Source: Rhodobacterales bacterium (lineage in GTDB: Bacteria > Pseudomonadota > Alphaproteobacteria > Rhodobacterales > Rhodobacteraceae). From it: a stretch of 64,000 nt of DNA. A model generated the notes under the pieces. That model saw only the letters and a program-made list of their open reading frames with translations. It ran no database searches and was not told where the DNA came from. Below, piece by piece: positions 21,539 through 30,422 of the stretch (position 1 is the stretch's first letter; every line of letters begins with the position of its first letter). The translations under genes and the position numbers were made by a program. The stretch covers positions 54,675 through 118,674 of the forward strand of contig PDRY01000019.1 of assembly GCA_002748265.1 (NCBI GenBank), given 5' to 3'.

Positions 21539-22738
21539 TCAACGCGATTCAAGGAATCCGGTGAAATCCGCGACAATCCGCGCCCGCCAATTGCCGAAAT
21601 CTGCCAGCGGCGCAGCCACCAGATCGCAGTCGTCCCAGACCGCCGGAGACGCCATCAGCGACGCGCGCGGCAGGCCTGTTCCGCGCCAGTCCGTGCACTG
21701 CGCCACGGCCTCCCCCAGCCGCGCGATATGAAGGCCCTCCGTTTCGGCGCCCTCGGGCGGGGACAGGTGCCAGCGGCCGTCCCACGTATCACCGGCCGGC
21801 ACGGGGCCTTGCGTGGCGCCCGGCTCTCGGGCGATGCGCACCCCGCCCGCGTCGGGGCTCAGAAGGCATCCGGCCAGCGTGGCCGGGCGGGTGCGGGCAG
21901 ACGCGAGCGCCGCCGTCAGAGCCTCCCACGGCGGGCGATAAGGGGCGCCCGCAACCCACTGCACTGCCGCCGAGACGATCCTCCGGGACGTGTCATCAGA
22001 CAGATCCAGAAGCTCCGCCGGGATCCGCAGATCACCGCGGTCCTGCGTCACGTCCGCCGCGCGCTCCGCCGCCACGCAGGTCAGCACGCGCCGCGCCGCC
22101 GCTGCGTGATCAGCCAGCCGGACCAGCCGCTCCGGGCTCAGCCCCAAAGGCGCCAGTTCCGCCATCAGGGACCGCGCACGCACCCGGTCAAAGCGCGGAT
22201 CGCTGTTGGAGGGATCCTCCGCCCAACCGATCCCGCGCGCCCGGAGCCAGTCGCGCAGCTCCGCGCGGGGGACGTCCAGCAGGGGGCGCAGCCACACCGG
22301 ATCCGTGCCCGATGCCAATGCCATCCCGGCCAGCCCGTCCACGCCGGACCCCCGCGCGATGCGGAGCAGAACCGTTTCGGCTTGGTCGTCACGGGTGTGT
22401 CCCAAGAGAACGCTGCGCAGGCCAAGCGCCCGCGCGCGGTCCCCTATCAACCGTCGCCGCGCCGCCCGGGCTTCCGCCTGCAGGTTGCCAGAGCCGTCCC
22501 ACGTCCAGCGAAGCACCTCATGGCGCAGACCAAGATCGGCACAGGCCCGCGCGCACAGCGCCAGCTCCGCGTCCACATCGCGCAGTCCGTGATCGACGGT
22601 GATGGCTATAGGATTCAGCCCGGCCCCATGGGCCAGATGCAGCAGCGCCATGCTGTCGCCGCCGCCCGACAGGGCCACAGCGACAGGCCCCGGCGCGCGA
22701 TCGCGCATCGCCGCGGCGAAACCGGCCTCTAGTGTCAC
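21539..22738 (-). CDS. tilS: tRNA(Ile)-lysidine synthase TilS
   Basis: 399 residues. The PP-loop ATP site SGGGDS lies near residue 24, followed by TVDHGLR and [10 protein letters not shown], all diagnostic of TilS. It converts C34 of the CAU-anticodon tRNA-Ile to lysidine so that it reads AUA. The start is GTG at 22736-22738, which overlaps the cpoB stop as GTGA. Its position between cpoB and ftsH is the common alphaproteobacterial arrangement. Confidence 0.94.
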   Translation of the reverse strand: MTLEAGFAAAMRDRAPGPVAVALSGGGDSMALLHLAHGAGLNPIAITVDHGLRDVDAELALCARACADLGLRHEVLRWTWDGSGNLQAEARAARRRLIGDRARALGLRSVLLGHTRDDQAETVLLRIARGSGVDGLAGMALASGTDPVWLRPLLDVPRAELRDWLRARGIGWAEDPSNSDPRFDRVRARSLMAELAPLGLSPERLVRLADHAAAARRVLTCVAAERAADVTQDRGDLRIPAELLDLSDDTSRRIVSAAVQWVAGAPYRPPWEALTAALASARTRPATLAGCLLSPDAGGVRIAREPGATQGPVPAGDTWDGRWHLSPPEGAETEGLHIARLGEAVAQCTDWRGTGLPRASLMASPAVWDDCDLVAAPLADFGNWRARIVADFTGFLESR

Positions 22739-23544
22739 GGACAGTCGAGCTGCGCGCGGGCGCTGCTGGCCACAATCGCGGGCGGCTGGCCCGAGAAGCG
22801 GGTCGCCACCTCGCCCAGTGTCACGCAAGCCTCAAGGGTCTGTCCCAAGGCGGCCATTGCTTGACCCAGGGCCGTCAGCGATTCCGCCGCCAATGGACCG
22901 TCCTTGTCCGATGAAAAGGCCGTCAGATAGGCACGCGCGGCCCCCTTCACATCACCCGTCTGTTCCAGGGACCGGCCCCGCAACAGCTCCGCCTCACTCG
23001 ACAGCGGGCCGCCGGGCCAGGTTTGCAGATGGGCGGTGAAGGCGTCCACCGCAGAGGCGTAGTCCCCCGCATCGAACAGAGCCCGCGCCCGGTCAAAGGC
23101 TGCGCGTTCATCCACGGCCAGTTGCGGACCGGCAGGCAGCGCGAGCGGCGCCGCCGGGCGCGGCGCAATGCCGCCCAACACTGGCTGGCCTTCCAGCTCC
23201 GCCGGATTGCAGCCGTCTTCCAAGGCACAAAGCCGACGCTCAAGCGCCGACACCCGTGCGGTGCCATCGCGAACGATCCGCTGAATGTGGAACTCCAGCT
23301 CTTCGCTGCGGGCGGTCAGGCGTTGCAGCTCGCGCTCGATGGCTTCCAATCGCTGCAAAGCCGATGCGCCCGCCACGGTCGTCCCCGCCGCCTCACCAGA
23401 GGTCAGGTGATCCTCCAATGCGCGCAGCTCTCCGTAGAGCGCGGCCAGCTCGGTGCGGATTGCGCCGAGCCCGCCGTCAGGTGCCTCCTGCCCCCAGCCA
23501 ACGCCTGGCAGGAGCAGGCAGATCGCAAGGGCCAGGGCGCGCAT
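22735..23544 (-). CDS. cpoB: Tol-Pal system coordinator CpoB (YbgF)
   Basis: 269 residues. A Sec signal peptide (MRALALAICLLLPGVGWGQ) is followed by a coiled-coil segment (about residues 20-95, LEAIERELQRL) and a C-terminal TPR region (FDRARALFDAGDYASAVDAF, SEAELLRGRSLEQTGDVKGA). In E. coli CpoB links outer-membrane constriction by Tol-Pal to peptidoglycan synthesis. Its ATG shares an A with the pal TGA stop, so the two are coupled. Two Cys residues in the middle are unusual and may form a disulfide. Confidence 0.92.
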   Translation of the reverse strand: MRALALAICLLLPGVGWGQEAPDGGLGAIRTELAALYGELRALEDHLTSGEAAGTTVAGASALQRLEAIERELQRLTARSEELEFHIQRIVRDGTARVSALERRLCALEDGCNPAELEGQPVLGGIAPRPAAPLALPAGPQLAVDERAAFDRARALFDAGDYASAVDAFTAHLQTWPGGPLSSEAELLRGRSLEQTGDVKGAARAYLTAFSSDKDGPLAAESLTALGQAMAALGQTLEACVTLGEVATRFSGQPPAIVASSARAQLDCP

Positions 23545-24062
23545 CAGCTTACCGCACCGGAGGAGATGATCGTCACCGCACGGCGGTTCTTGGCGTAGCA
23601 CGCTTCGGTCGAACAGACTTCAATCGGGCGCTCCTTGCCGTAGCTGATCGTGCGGATTCGGGTCGATGCGATGCCCTTGGACACCAGGAAGTCCCGCACG
23701 GTGTTGGCCCGGCGCGCGCCGAGGGCGAGGTTGTATTCGCGGGTGCCTTGTTCGTCGGCATGGCCTTCGATGACCGCCAGGTAGTCGCCATTATCCATCA
23801 GCCAGCGAGCCTGACCTTCCAGCGTGGCGATGCCCGCCGGGGTCAGCGACGACGTGTCCACCGCGAACAGGACGCGGTCCCCGATGGTCTGCTGGAAATA
23901 GACCGGGCTGGTCGGATCCTGCGCGGGCGACAGCGGCGCCGGGGTCGCGTTATAGGCCTGGTTGGACAGCGGGTCGGTGCCCGCGTTGTCGAACCGGTCG
24001 GGATTGGCGCAGGCCGAAAGGCCGAGCGCCGCGATGATCAGGAAGGCTGGGGTGGTTTTCAT
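23544..24062 (-). CDS. pal: Peptidoglycan-associated lipoprotein Pal
   Basis: 172 residues. The signal peptide ends in the lipobox LSAC, giving acylated Cys at about residue 17. The C-terminal OmpA-like domain contains VIEGHADEQGTREYNLALGARRA, the peptidoglycan-binding signature. Pal sits in the outer membrane and binds TolB or meso-diaminopimelate. The ATG at 24062 is used since the upstream frame has no similarity. It lies between tolB and cpoB, as expected. Confidence 0.96.
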   Translation of the reverse strand: MKTTPAFLIIAALGLSACANPDRFDNAGTDPLSNQAYNATPAPLSPAQDPTSPVYFQQTIGDRVLFAVDTSSLTPAGIATLEGQARWLMDNGDYLAVIEGHADEQGTREYNLALGARRANTVRDFLVSKGIASTRIRTISYGKERPIEVCSTEACYAKNRRAVTIISSGAVS

Positions 24063-24108
24063 AGTCTGTCCTCGTGGGTGACGGGCCCTTCCGGGGCCCT
24101 TTATCAGA

Positions 24109-25428
24109 TTAGCGTTGCAGGGGGCCCCAGGACGGGTCGCTCCCCGCGCCGTCAATGGGGACGGGGCGCAGGTTGCGCCCGGTGATATCCACGCTCATCA
24201 GGCTGGCGGTGCCGCCAGCGCCTTCGGTTTCGCGGGTGAACATGATGACCCGGCCATTGGGCGCCCAGGACGGGCCTTCGTCCAGCCGCGAAGCGGTCAG
24301 CAGACGCTCTTCGGACCCATCTGTGCGCATGACGCCAATGTGGAACCGGCCCGCATGCTGCTTCGTGAAGGCGATCAGATCCCCGCGCGGAGACCAGACC
24401 GGCGTGCCGTAGCGCCCTTCTCCGAATGAGATCCGCCGCGCCTCTCCGCCAGCGGCCGACATCACGTAAAGCTGCTGGGTGCCGGAGCGGTCGCTCTCAA
24501 ACACGATCTGGTTTCCATCGGGGGCAAAGCTGGGGGCGGTGTCGATGGCCGGGCTGTCAGTCAGCCGAGTGTGGGTGCCCGACGCGAGATCGGTGCGCCA
24601 GATGTCGGTGTTGCCGCCATTGGCCAGCGAATAGATCACCGCGCTGCCATCGCGAGAAAAGCGGGGCGAAAACGCCATCTCGCCGGGCTGGGTCAGGATC
24701 TCCTGGGTTGAGACGCTGGCCACATCCATCACCATGATCCGCGGGAAACCGCTCCGGTAGCTGGTGTAGAGAATGCGATCCCCCGCCGGGCTGAACCGAG
24801 GGGCCAGAACGATGGCACCGCTGTCGGTCAGGTAGGACCGGTTCGCACCGTCATAATCCATGATTGCGAGCCGCTTGCGGCGGTCATCCTTGGGGCCGGT
24901 CTCTTCGACAAAGACGACCCGGCTGTCGAAATAGGGGCCCTCCCCGATCACGCGGGAATAGGCGGCATCCGCCACCTTATGGGCAACGCGGCGCCAGCCG
25001 TTCACCGGAGAGACCAACTGCTGGCCCTCGCCCAGCTCAGCCCCGGTGACGACGTCATAGACCCGGAACTTCACGACAAGCTGTCCACCCTGCACGGCCA
25101 CCGCGCCCTTGACGATGGCGCGGGCATTGAGCGTGCGCCAGTCACCAAAGTTGACCGGGGTGGTGAACCCGCCCGGATCGCTCAGATAGGCGTCCTGCCC
25201 GATCTCGCGGAACAGGCCGGTGCCGGTCAGATCACGCGCAACCAGGCGCGCGATGTCAAAGGCGGCATTGCCTGCATCCGCCGTCTCGGCCTCAAAGGCC
25301 GGGATCGCAATGGGCAGCGGCTCGAACACGCCCTGGCTCAGCTCAAGCTCAAGCGGCTGCGCGACCGCGCGCATCGGCGCGGCAAAGGCCAGAGCGGCCA
25401 GCAGGATGGAAAGCAGTCGGATCATCAT
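24109..25428 (-). CDS. tolB: Tol-Pal system translocation protein TolB
   Basis: 439 residues. A signal peptide ([17 protein letters not shown]) precedes an N-terminal alpha/beta domain and a six-bladed beta-propeller with repeated motifs such as [44 protein letters not shown]. TolB is periplasmic and switches between TolA and Pal. Its start overlaps the tolA stop as ATGA. Confidence 0.97.
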   Translation of the reverse strand: MMIRLLSILLAALAFAAPMRAVAQPLELELSQGVFEPLPIAIPAFEAETADAGNAAFDIARLVARDLTGTGLFREIGQDAYLSDPGGFTTPVNFGDWRTLNARAIVKGAVAVQGGQLVVKFRVYDVVTGAELGEGQQLVSPVNGWRRVAHKVADAAYSRVIGEGPYFDSRVVFVEETGPKDDRRKRLAIMDYDGANRSYLTDSGAIVLAPRFSPAGDRILYTSYRSGFPRIMVMDVASVSTQEILTQPGEMAFSPRFSRDGSAVIYSLANGGNTDIWRTDLASGTHTRLTDSPAIDTAPSFAPDGNQIVFESDRSGTQQLYVMSAAGGEARRISFGEGRYGTPVWSPRGDLIAFTKQHAGRFHIGVMRTDGSEERLLTASRLDEGPSWAPNGRVIMFTRETEGAGGTASLMSVDITGRNLRPVPIDGAGSDPSWGPLQR

Positions 25429-26615
25429 CTGAGCCTCATGGTCTCGGGGTTGAAGCGGATCTTCAGCTCGCGCCATTGATCGTATTTTTCGGGCGGCAGG
25501 CTGTAGCCGGATCGCCCGCGCGTCTGGCATTCCATCACCGCCCGTTCCGCCACACGATACGCGATCTCGGCAGCGTTGGCATCCCCTCCGGTATAGCCCG
25601 CCCGCTGGATCGAGCCGGGCTCGACCATGCCTTCGGGCGTCAGGCGGAAGATCAGCGATGCGGTGACCTTCTGGGCATCCGTCGCGGCGGCCTCGATGTT
25701 CCAGCAGCCGCCGATCTGGCCCAGGAAAGACCCGATCTCATCGCCGGTCAGGCTGGCGGCGACGGGGCTGCCCGCGCTTTCCTGTCCTGCCGTGCTGGCG
25801 GTGGCTGCGGCGAGGGCCGCGGCGACCGGATCGGTTTTTGCCGGGGTTTCCTCGCTCGGTGCAGGCGCGGCGGTCTCAGGCGCGGGGTCAGGGGTGTCTT
25901 CGGCGGCCTCGGCCACCTGCGGCGCGGGGCGTTGCGGGCGGCTGCGCGGGCGCAGAGAAATCTCGGGGGCGCCTGCGGGCTCTTCGGCCTCGGTCACGAC
26001 CTCGGTTGCGGCCTCTTCGGGAGCGGCGGCCTCGACGGGCTCTGCCTCCGTGGGAGCGTCGGGTTCAGGCACCGGCACAGCGCTTTCCTGCACCTGATCG
26101 GCCACAGCGGCTTCGGGCTCGGGCGCGGCAGAGGGCAGCGGCGCCAGCCGTTCCACCGGGCGCGGTTTGGGGCGCAGCGCGTTGTCCACGATCAGGTTCG
26201 GCGCGGGGGCCGGCGGCGCGACGGGCGCATCGGGCACATCATCCACAACCGGCGCAGGCGGGACCGGGGCGGGCACCGGCTCCGGCTCGGGATCGGGCGC
26301 GGGGGGATCGGCCTGCGCGGGACGCTCGACCGGGATCGGCACCGGCTCGGGCTCGGGCGGCGCCGGGGCTGGTTGGGGCTCCGTCGCGGGCGGCTCCGGC
26401 TCTGGCGGAGAGACCTGGGCGCTCGGGCTGGGGGATTGCTCCACCTCCGCCATGGGCGTGCCTGCGCGCACGACCTCGTCAAAGGCCTCGCCCGAGATCA
26501 GGCTGACTTCGGTGACGTCGAACTCGAACGGATCAGAGGCCAGCCCCCACCCAAGCACGAGCCATCCGATCAGCCCCGCATGGGCCGCGCCCGAGATATA
26601 GGGGCCGACGCTCAT
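25425..26615 (-). CDS. tolA: Cell envelope protein TolA-like (proline/glutamate-rich)
   Basis: 396 residues. One N-terminal membrane helix ([14 protein letters not shown]) anchors the protein in the inner membrane. Residues ~60-275 form a low-complexity region rich in Pro, Glu and Ala, replacing the Ala/Lys helix of enterobacterial TolA. The last ~100 residues form a TonB/TolA-type C-terminal domain ([28 protein letters not shown]). It sits between tolR and tolB with a 6-base gap and an ATGA overlap. Because of the low-complexity region, sequence similarity in the middle is uninformative. Confidence 0.9.
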   Translation of the reverse strand: MSVGPYISGAAHAGLIGWLVLGWGLASDPFEFDVTEVSLISGEAFDEVVRAGTPMAEVEQSPSPSAQVSPPEPEPPATEPQPAPAPPEPEPVPIPVERPAQADPPAPDPEPEPVPAPVPPAPVVDDVPDAPVAPPAPAPNLIVDNALRPKPRPVERLAPLPSAAPEPEAAVADQVQESAVPVPEPDAPTEAEPVEAAAPEEAATEVVTEAEEPAGAPEISLRPRSRPQRPAPQVAEAAEDTPDPAPETAAPAPSEETPAKTDPVAAALAAATASTAGQESAGSPVAASLTGDEIGSFLGQIGGCWNIEAAATDAQKVTASLIFRLTPEGMVEPGSIQRAGYTGGDANAAEIAYRVAERAVMECQTRGRSGYSLPPEKYDQWRELKIRFNPETMRLR

Positions 26616-26621
26616 CCGATC

Positions 26622-27071
26622 TTACCGGCTGTCCCGCGCATCGGTGACCAGCCCGATATCGGTGAAGCCCGCGCCATTGAGCGCGCCCATCACATCGGCC
26701 ACGTCGTTCCACGCGTTCGCGCCATCCGCGCGCAGGTAAATCCGCTGGCTCTCACGCTCGCTGGCGATAGCCTGCAGGCGAGAGACCAGCTCCGCCCGGG
26801 TCACCTCCGTGGTCTGGATCAACACAGTGCCATCCGCCGTCAGCGTTACGGTTAGCGGCTCTTCGCTGTCGGACGGAAGAGCGCTCGCCTCCGTCTCGGG
26901 CAGCTTCACCGGCACACCCACTGTCATCAGCGGCGCGGCCACCATGAAGATGATCAACAGCACCAGCATCACGTCCACGAACGGCGTGACGTTGATCTCT
27001 GCCATCATGGCCGAGCGGGTGCGGCGCCGTCCCCGGCGCGCGCTGCTCGATTTCATGACCCCGGCGCCCAT
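26622..27071 (-). CDS. tolR: Biopolymer transport protein TolR
   Basis: 149 residues. After a basic cytoplasmic start (SSSARRGRRRTRS) comes the ExbD/TolR membrane helix EINVTPFVDVMLVLLIIFM with its essential Asp in the TPFVDV motif, followed by a periplasmic domain. With TolQ it forms the proton channel that energises TolA. It begins 1 base after the tolQ stop. Confidence 0.96.
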   Translation of the reverse strand: MGAGVMKSSSARRGRRRTRSAMMAEINVTPFVDVMLVLLIIFMVAAPLMTVGVPVKLPETEASALPSDSEEPLTVTLTADGTVLIQTTEVTRAELVSRLQAIASERESQRIYLRADGANAWNDVADVMGALNGAGFTDIGLVTDARDSR

Positions 27072-27072
27072 G

Positions 27073-27744
27073 TCAGCTGTCCAGCTGTCGGCTCAGGATG
27101 GTCGAAAACTCGTCCGCGAAGGCCTCATAGCCGCCCACGATCCGGTCGCTGTCAACGCTGAGCTTGTTGTAGAAGATGACCGCCGGAATCGCGGCCAAAA
27201 GCCCAAGCCCCGTGGCCAGAAGCGCTTCGGCAATGCCGGGCGCGACAACGGCCAGGTTGGTATTTTGGGCCTCGGCGATCTCGATGAACGCGTTCATGAT
27301 GCCCCAAACCGTGCCGAACAGCCCGACGAAGGGTGCGGTGGACCCGACGGTGGCCAGCACCGGCAGGCCCTTTTGCAGGCGCTCCGTCTCGCGGGTCACG
27401 GCCACGTCCATCGACCTGTCGATCCGGCTCGTGGCCCCGGCGATCAACGCGCCGTCATCGCGGTGCGAGCGTTCCCATTCCGACATGCCAGCAGAAAAAA
27501 TCCGCTCCGTCGGGCCATCCGGGTCGGGGCCAAGCTCCGCGTAGAGCCCGTCCAGAGGCTCCCCGGACCAGAAGGCGCCATCGAAGCGGGCAGCTTCGGC
27601 GCGGGCCTTGCGGAACTGAATGATCTTGTCGACGATAATAGCCCAGCACCAGACCGACGCGGCCAGAAGCAGGATCATCACGATCTTCACAATGAAGGTT
27701 GCGCGCGCAAATAGCGCCCACATAGAAAAATCGACGGCTTCCAT
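27073..27744 (-). CDS. tolQ: Tol-Pal system proton-channel protein TolQ
   Basis: 223 residues with three membrane segments: one near residues 12-35, and two near 125-150 and 165-190 (ATVGSTAPFVGLFGTVWGIM, GIAEALLATGLGLLAAIPAV). These are the MotA/TolQ/ExbB signatures. It is the first gene of the tol run. The start at ATG 27744 (MEAVDFSMW) is chosen because the upstream residues show no similarity. ybgC, often found just upstream of tolQ, is instead at 56480. Confidence 0.96.
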   Translation of the reverse strand: MEAVDFSMWALFARATFIVKIVMILLLAASVWCWAIIVDKIIQFRKARAEAARFDGAFWSGEPLDGLYAELGPDPDGPTERIFSAGMSEWERSHRDDGALIAGATSRIDRSMDVAVTRETERLQKGLPVLATVGSTAPFVGLFGTVWGIMNAFIEIAEAQNTNLAVVAPGIAEALLATGLGLLAAIPAVIFYNKLSVDSDRIVGGYEAFADEFSTILSRQLDS

Positions 27745-27910
27745 CGCTGCTCTGCCTATGCTGCTGCCCTTCTTGGCGGGCCTTTGCTTCACTATAGGGA
27801 CGCAACCCCGTGAAATCCAATATCAACAGCGTGATTGGGCGGCGCTTTCGGCAAAACCCCGCCAAATGTCATGCGATTGATAAGTTCGGGCGCGATGGGC
27901 GCAGCTCTCG

Positions 27911-27930
27911 ACGGTTTGGCGGCAAACCGT
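27911..27930. promoter_or_regulatory. Inverted repeat between tolQ and pgm
   Basis: ACGGTTTG (27911-27918) and CAAACCGT (27923-27930) are exact reverse complements around a 4-base centre. The site lies 57 bases before the pgm start in the 242-base divergent gap with tolQ, where promoters for both directions should lie. It could bind a dimeric regulator; no regulator gene is adjacent. Confidence 0.45.
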
Positions 27931-27986
27931 CATATTCCGGCCACAGCCCTACGGCAGTTGGGGCACGATTTCAGTAAAGAGGCCCG

Positions 27987-29612
27987 ATGATGCAGATCCA
28001 GACCCGCCCCCTGACCCCGTTCGACGGCCAAAAACCCGGCACGTCCGGCCTGCGCAAGAAGACCCGCGTCTTCATGCAGGAGGGCTATCTGGAAGCCTTC
28101 GTGCAATCCGTCTTCGATGCCATTGGCGGAGTGTCCGGGAAAACGCTGGTTCTGGGCGGGGATGGACGGTTCTTCAATGATCGCGCCGTGCAGGTGATCC
28201 TGAAGATGGCAGCCGGTCAGGGCGCGACGAAGATGATCGTTGGCGCGGGCGGGATCCTCTCGACCCCGGCGGCCTCGCACCTGATCCGCAAGCGCGGCAC
28301 CGATGGCGGGCTGATCCTGTCGGCCAGCCACAACCCCGGCGGCGAGGACGAAGACTTCGGCATCAAGTTCAACGGCGCAAATGGCGGCCCCGCCCCCGAA
28401 GCACTGACCGACGCCATCTATGCCCGCACGCAGGAGGTGGACGGCTACGTGACCGCCCTGGCCGACGATGTGGACCTCTCGGCCCAGGGTGAGACCCGGA
28501 TCGGCGACACGGTGGTCGAGATCGTCGATCCCGTGGCCGATTATGCCGACCTGTTGGAGACCCTGTTCGATTTCGACGCGATCCGCGCGATGATCGAAGG
28601 CGGCTTTCGTCTGCGGATCGACAGCATGCACGCCGTCACCGGCCCCTATGCGCGCGAGATCTTCGAGCGCCGCCTTGGCGCGCCCGAAGGCACCGTGATC
28701 AATGCCGTGCCGCTCCCCGATTTCGGGGGCGGGCATCCCGATCCGAACCCGACCTGGGCCAAGGACCTGATGGACGAAATGATGAGCGAAGCCGCCCCCG
28801 ATTTCGGCGCCGCCTCGGATGGCGATGGGGATCGCAACATGATCGTCGGGCGCGGGGTCTATGTCAGCCCGTCGGACAGCCTTGCCGTGCTGGCGGCGAA
28901 TCTGCATCTGGCGCCCGCCTACAAAGACGGGATTGGCGGCGTTGCCCGCTCCATGCCCACCAGCCGGGCGGTGGACGCGGTAGCCCAGGCGCGGGGGCTG
29001 GACTGCTTCAAGACGCCGACCGGGTGGAAGTTCTTTGGCAACCTGCTGGACGCCGGCCGGATCCGGCTGTGCGGCGAGGAAAGCTTTGGCACCGGGTCCG
29101 ACCATGTGCGCGAAAAGGACGGGATCTGGGCGATGCTGGCCTGGCTCAACATCCTGGCCGTGACGGGCAAGGGCGTGGACGATCTGCTGCGCGCCCATTG
29201 GGATGAGTTCGGCCGGACCTTCTATTCCCGCCACGATTACGAGGCGCTCGACAGCGCCGCCGCCAACGACCTGATGGCGGACTTGCGCGGACGGCTCGGC
29301 GCGCTCGCGGGTCAAAGCTTTGCCGGGCGCGCGGTGAGCCATGCGCGCGAGTTCGACTATCTCGACCCGGTGGATGGATCGCAGTCCTCTGGCCAAGGGG
29401 TGCGGGTGTTCTTTGAAGGCGGCGGGCGTGCGGTGTTCCGGCTCTCCGGCACAGGCACCAGCGGCGCGACGCTGCGGGTCTATCTGGAAGATCAGGCCGA
29501 AGATGCCGGGCTGGAGGCCCAGGAGGCACTGTCATCGGTGATTGCCGCCGTGGCCGAGCTGACCGGCATCGCGGAGCGGACCGGGCGGACCGGGCCCGAC
29601 GTCATCACCTAA
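27987..29612 (+). CDS. pgm: Alpha-D-glucose-phosphate-specific phosphoglucomutase
   Basis: 541 residues, the length of the long Pgm type. The phosphoserine loop SASHNPGG lies near residues 112-119, the metal loop SDGDGDRNM near 276-284, and the sugar-binding loop GEESFG further on. The enzyme interconverts glucose 1-phosphate and glucose 6-phosphate for glycan precursors. Two ATG codons (27987 and 27990) follow AAAGAGG; the second has the more usual spacing. It is divergent from tolQ and followed by a hairpin repeat. Confidence 0.94.
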   Translation: MMQIQTRPLTPFDGQKPGTSGLRKKTRVFMQEGYLEAFVQSVFDAIGGVSGKTLVLGGDGRFFNDRAVQVILKMAAGQGATKMIVGAGGILSTPAASHLIRKRGTDGGLILSASHNPGGEDEDFGIKFNGANGGPAPEALTDAIYARTQEVDGYVTALADDVDLSAQGETRIGDTVVEIVDPVADYADLLETLFDFDAIRAMIEGGFRLRIDSMHAVTGPYAREIFERRLGAPEGTVINAVPLPDFGGGHPDPNPTWAKDLMDEMMSEAAPDFGAASDGDGDRNMIVGRGVYVSPSDSLAVLAANLHLAPAYKDGIGGVARSMPTSRAVDAVAQARGLDCFKTPTGWKFFGNLLDAGRIRLCGEESFGTGSDHVREKDGIWAMLAWLNILAVTGKGVDDLLRAHWDEFGRTFYSRHDYEALDSAAANDLMADLRGRLGALAGQSFAGRAVSHAREFDYLDPVDGSQSSGQGVRVFFEGGGRAVFRLSGTGTSGATLRVYLEDQAEDAGLEAQEALSSVIAAVAELTGIAERTGRTGPDVIT

Positions 29613-29618
29613 GGGCGT

Positions 29619-29667
29619 GGGGGCTCTGCCCCCTACACCCCCCGGGATATTTCTGGCCAAAAGAAGC
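29619..29667. repeat. Dispersed hairpin repeat, copy B (pgm 3' gap)
   Basis: GGGGGCTCTGCCCCC at 29619-29633 is followed by CCCCCCGGGATATTTCTGG and an A-rich GCCAAAAGAAG. The hairpin is identical to that of copy C at 45326. It fills the gap between two convergent genes (pgm and the enoyl-CoA hydratase) and probably also ends transcription. Confidence 0.65.
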
Positions 29668-29669
29668 GA

Positions 29670-30422
29670 TCAGGTATCGCTCCAGACGGGCGGGCGCTTT
29701 TCAGTGAAAGCGAGGGCGCCCTCACGGGCGTCGGGGGCTTCGATCAGGGCGCGCAATTGGGCGTCGTTGGCCTCCCAGGCGGCGGATTCGTTCAGGGCGG
29801 CATCCATCAAGGCCAGCGTGGCGCGCAGGGATCCCGGTGCGTTGCGCGCGATGCGGGCGGCCAGCTCCTGTGCGCGGGCCAGCGGGTCTTCGGCGGTCTC
29901 GGTGATCAGACCCAGAGCGGCGGCCTCTGCGGCGGGCATCGCTTCTCCGGTCAGGAGCCATTTCGCGGCGACCGCGCGCGGGATGCGGCGGGCCAGACGC
30001 ATGGCCCCGCCCGCCCCCGCCACGAGCCCCAACCCCGGTTCAGGAAGGCCAAAGCGCGCCGTGGGCGCGGCGATGGTGATGTCGCAGGCGAGCACCAGCT
30101 CGAACCCTCCGGCAAGCGCCGGGCCCTGAATGGCGGCGATCAGAGGCTTGCTGCGGGCGCGCGAGACAAGCCCGCCCAGACGGTGCGCTCCGAACAGGAT
30201 CGGCTCGGCCTCCCCGTCCTGAAACGCGCGCAGATCCATGCCCGCGCAGAACACGGGGCCGGTGGCGGCAAGGATCCCGACGCGCAGCGCCGGATCGGAT
30301 TCGAGCCGGTCCATGGCCGCCCGCAGGGCCTCTCCGGTGGCGGCGTCGATGGCGTTGCGGGCCTCGGGCCGGTCCAGCGTGATCGTGGCGACGGGGCCAT
30401 CGGCGGTGAAGCGGACGCTCAT
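29670..30422 (-). CDS. Enoyl-CoA hydratase/isomerase family protein
   Basis: 250 residues of the crotonase fold. The oxyanion-hole segments are PVFCAGMDLRAF (near residue 55-66) and IQGPALAGGFELVLACD (near 98-114). It hydrates or isomerises an acyl-CoA. The acidic residue pair expected for a true hydratase is not clear: the second position is in EPGLGLVAGAGG, so the exact reaction is uncertain. It overlaps the acyl-CoA synthetase stop as ATGA, so the pair probably acts in one acyl-CoA degradation pathway. Confidence 0.88.
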   Translation of the reverse strand: MSVRFTADGPVATITLDRPEARNAIDAATGEALRAAMDRLESDPALRVGILAATGPVFCAGMDLRAFQDGEAEPILFGAHRLGGLVSRARSKPLIAAIQGPALAGGFELVLACDITIAAPTARFGLPEPGLGLVAGAGGAMRLARRIPRAVAAKWLLTGEAMPAAEAAALGLITETAEDPLARAQELAARIARNAPGSLRATLALMDAALNESAAWEANDAQLRALIEAPDAREGALAFTEKRPPVWSDT

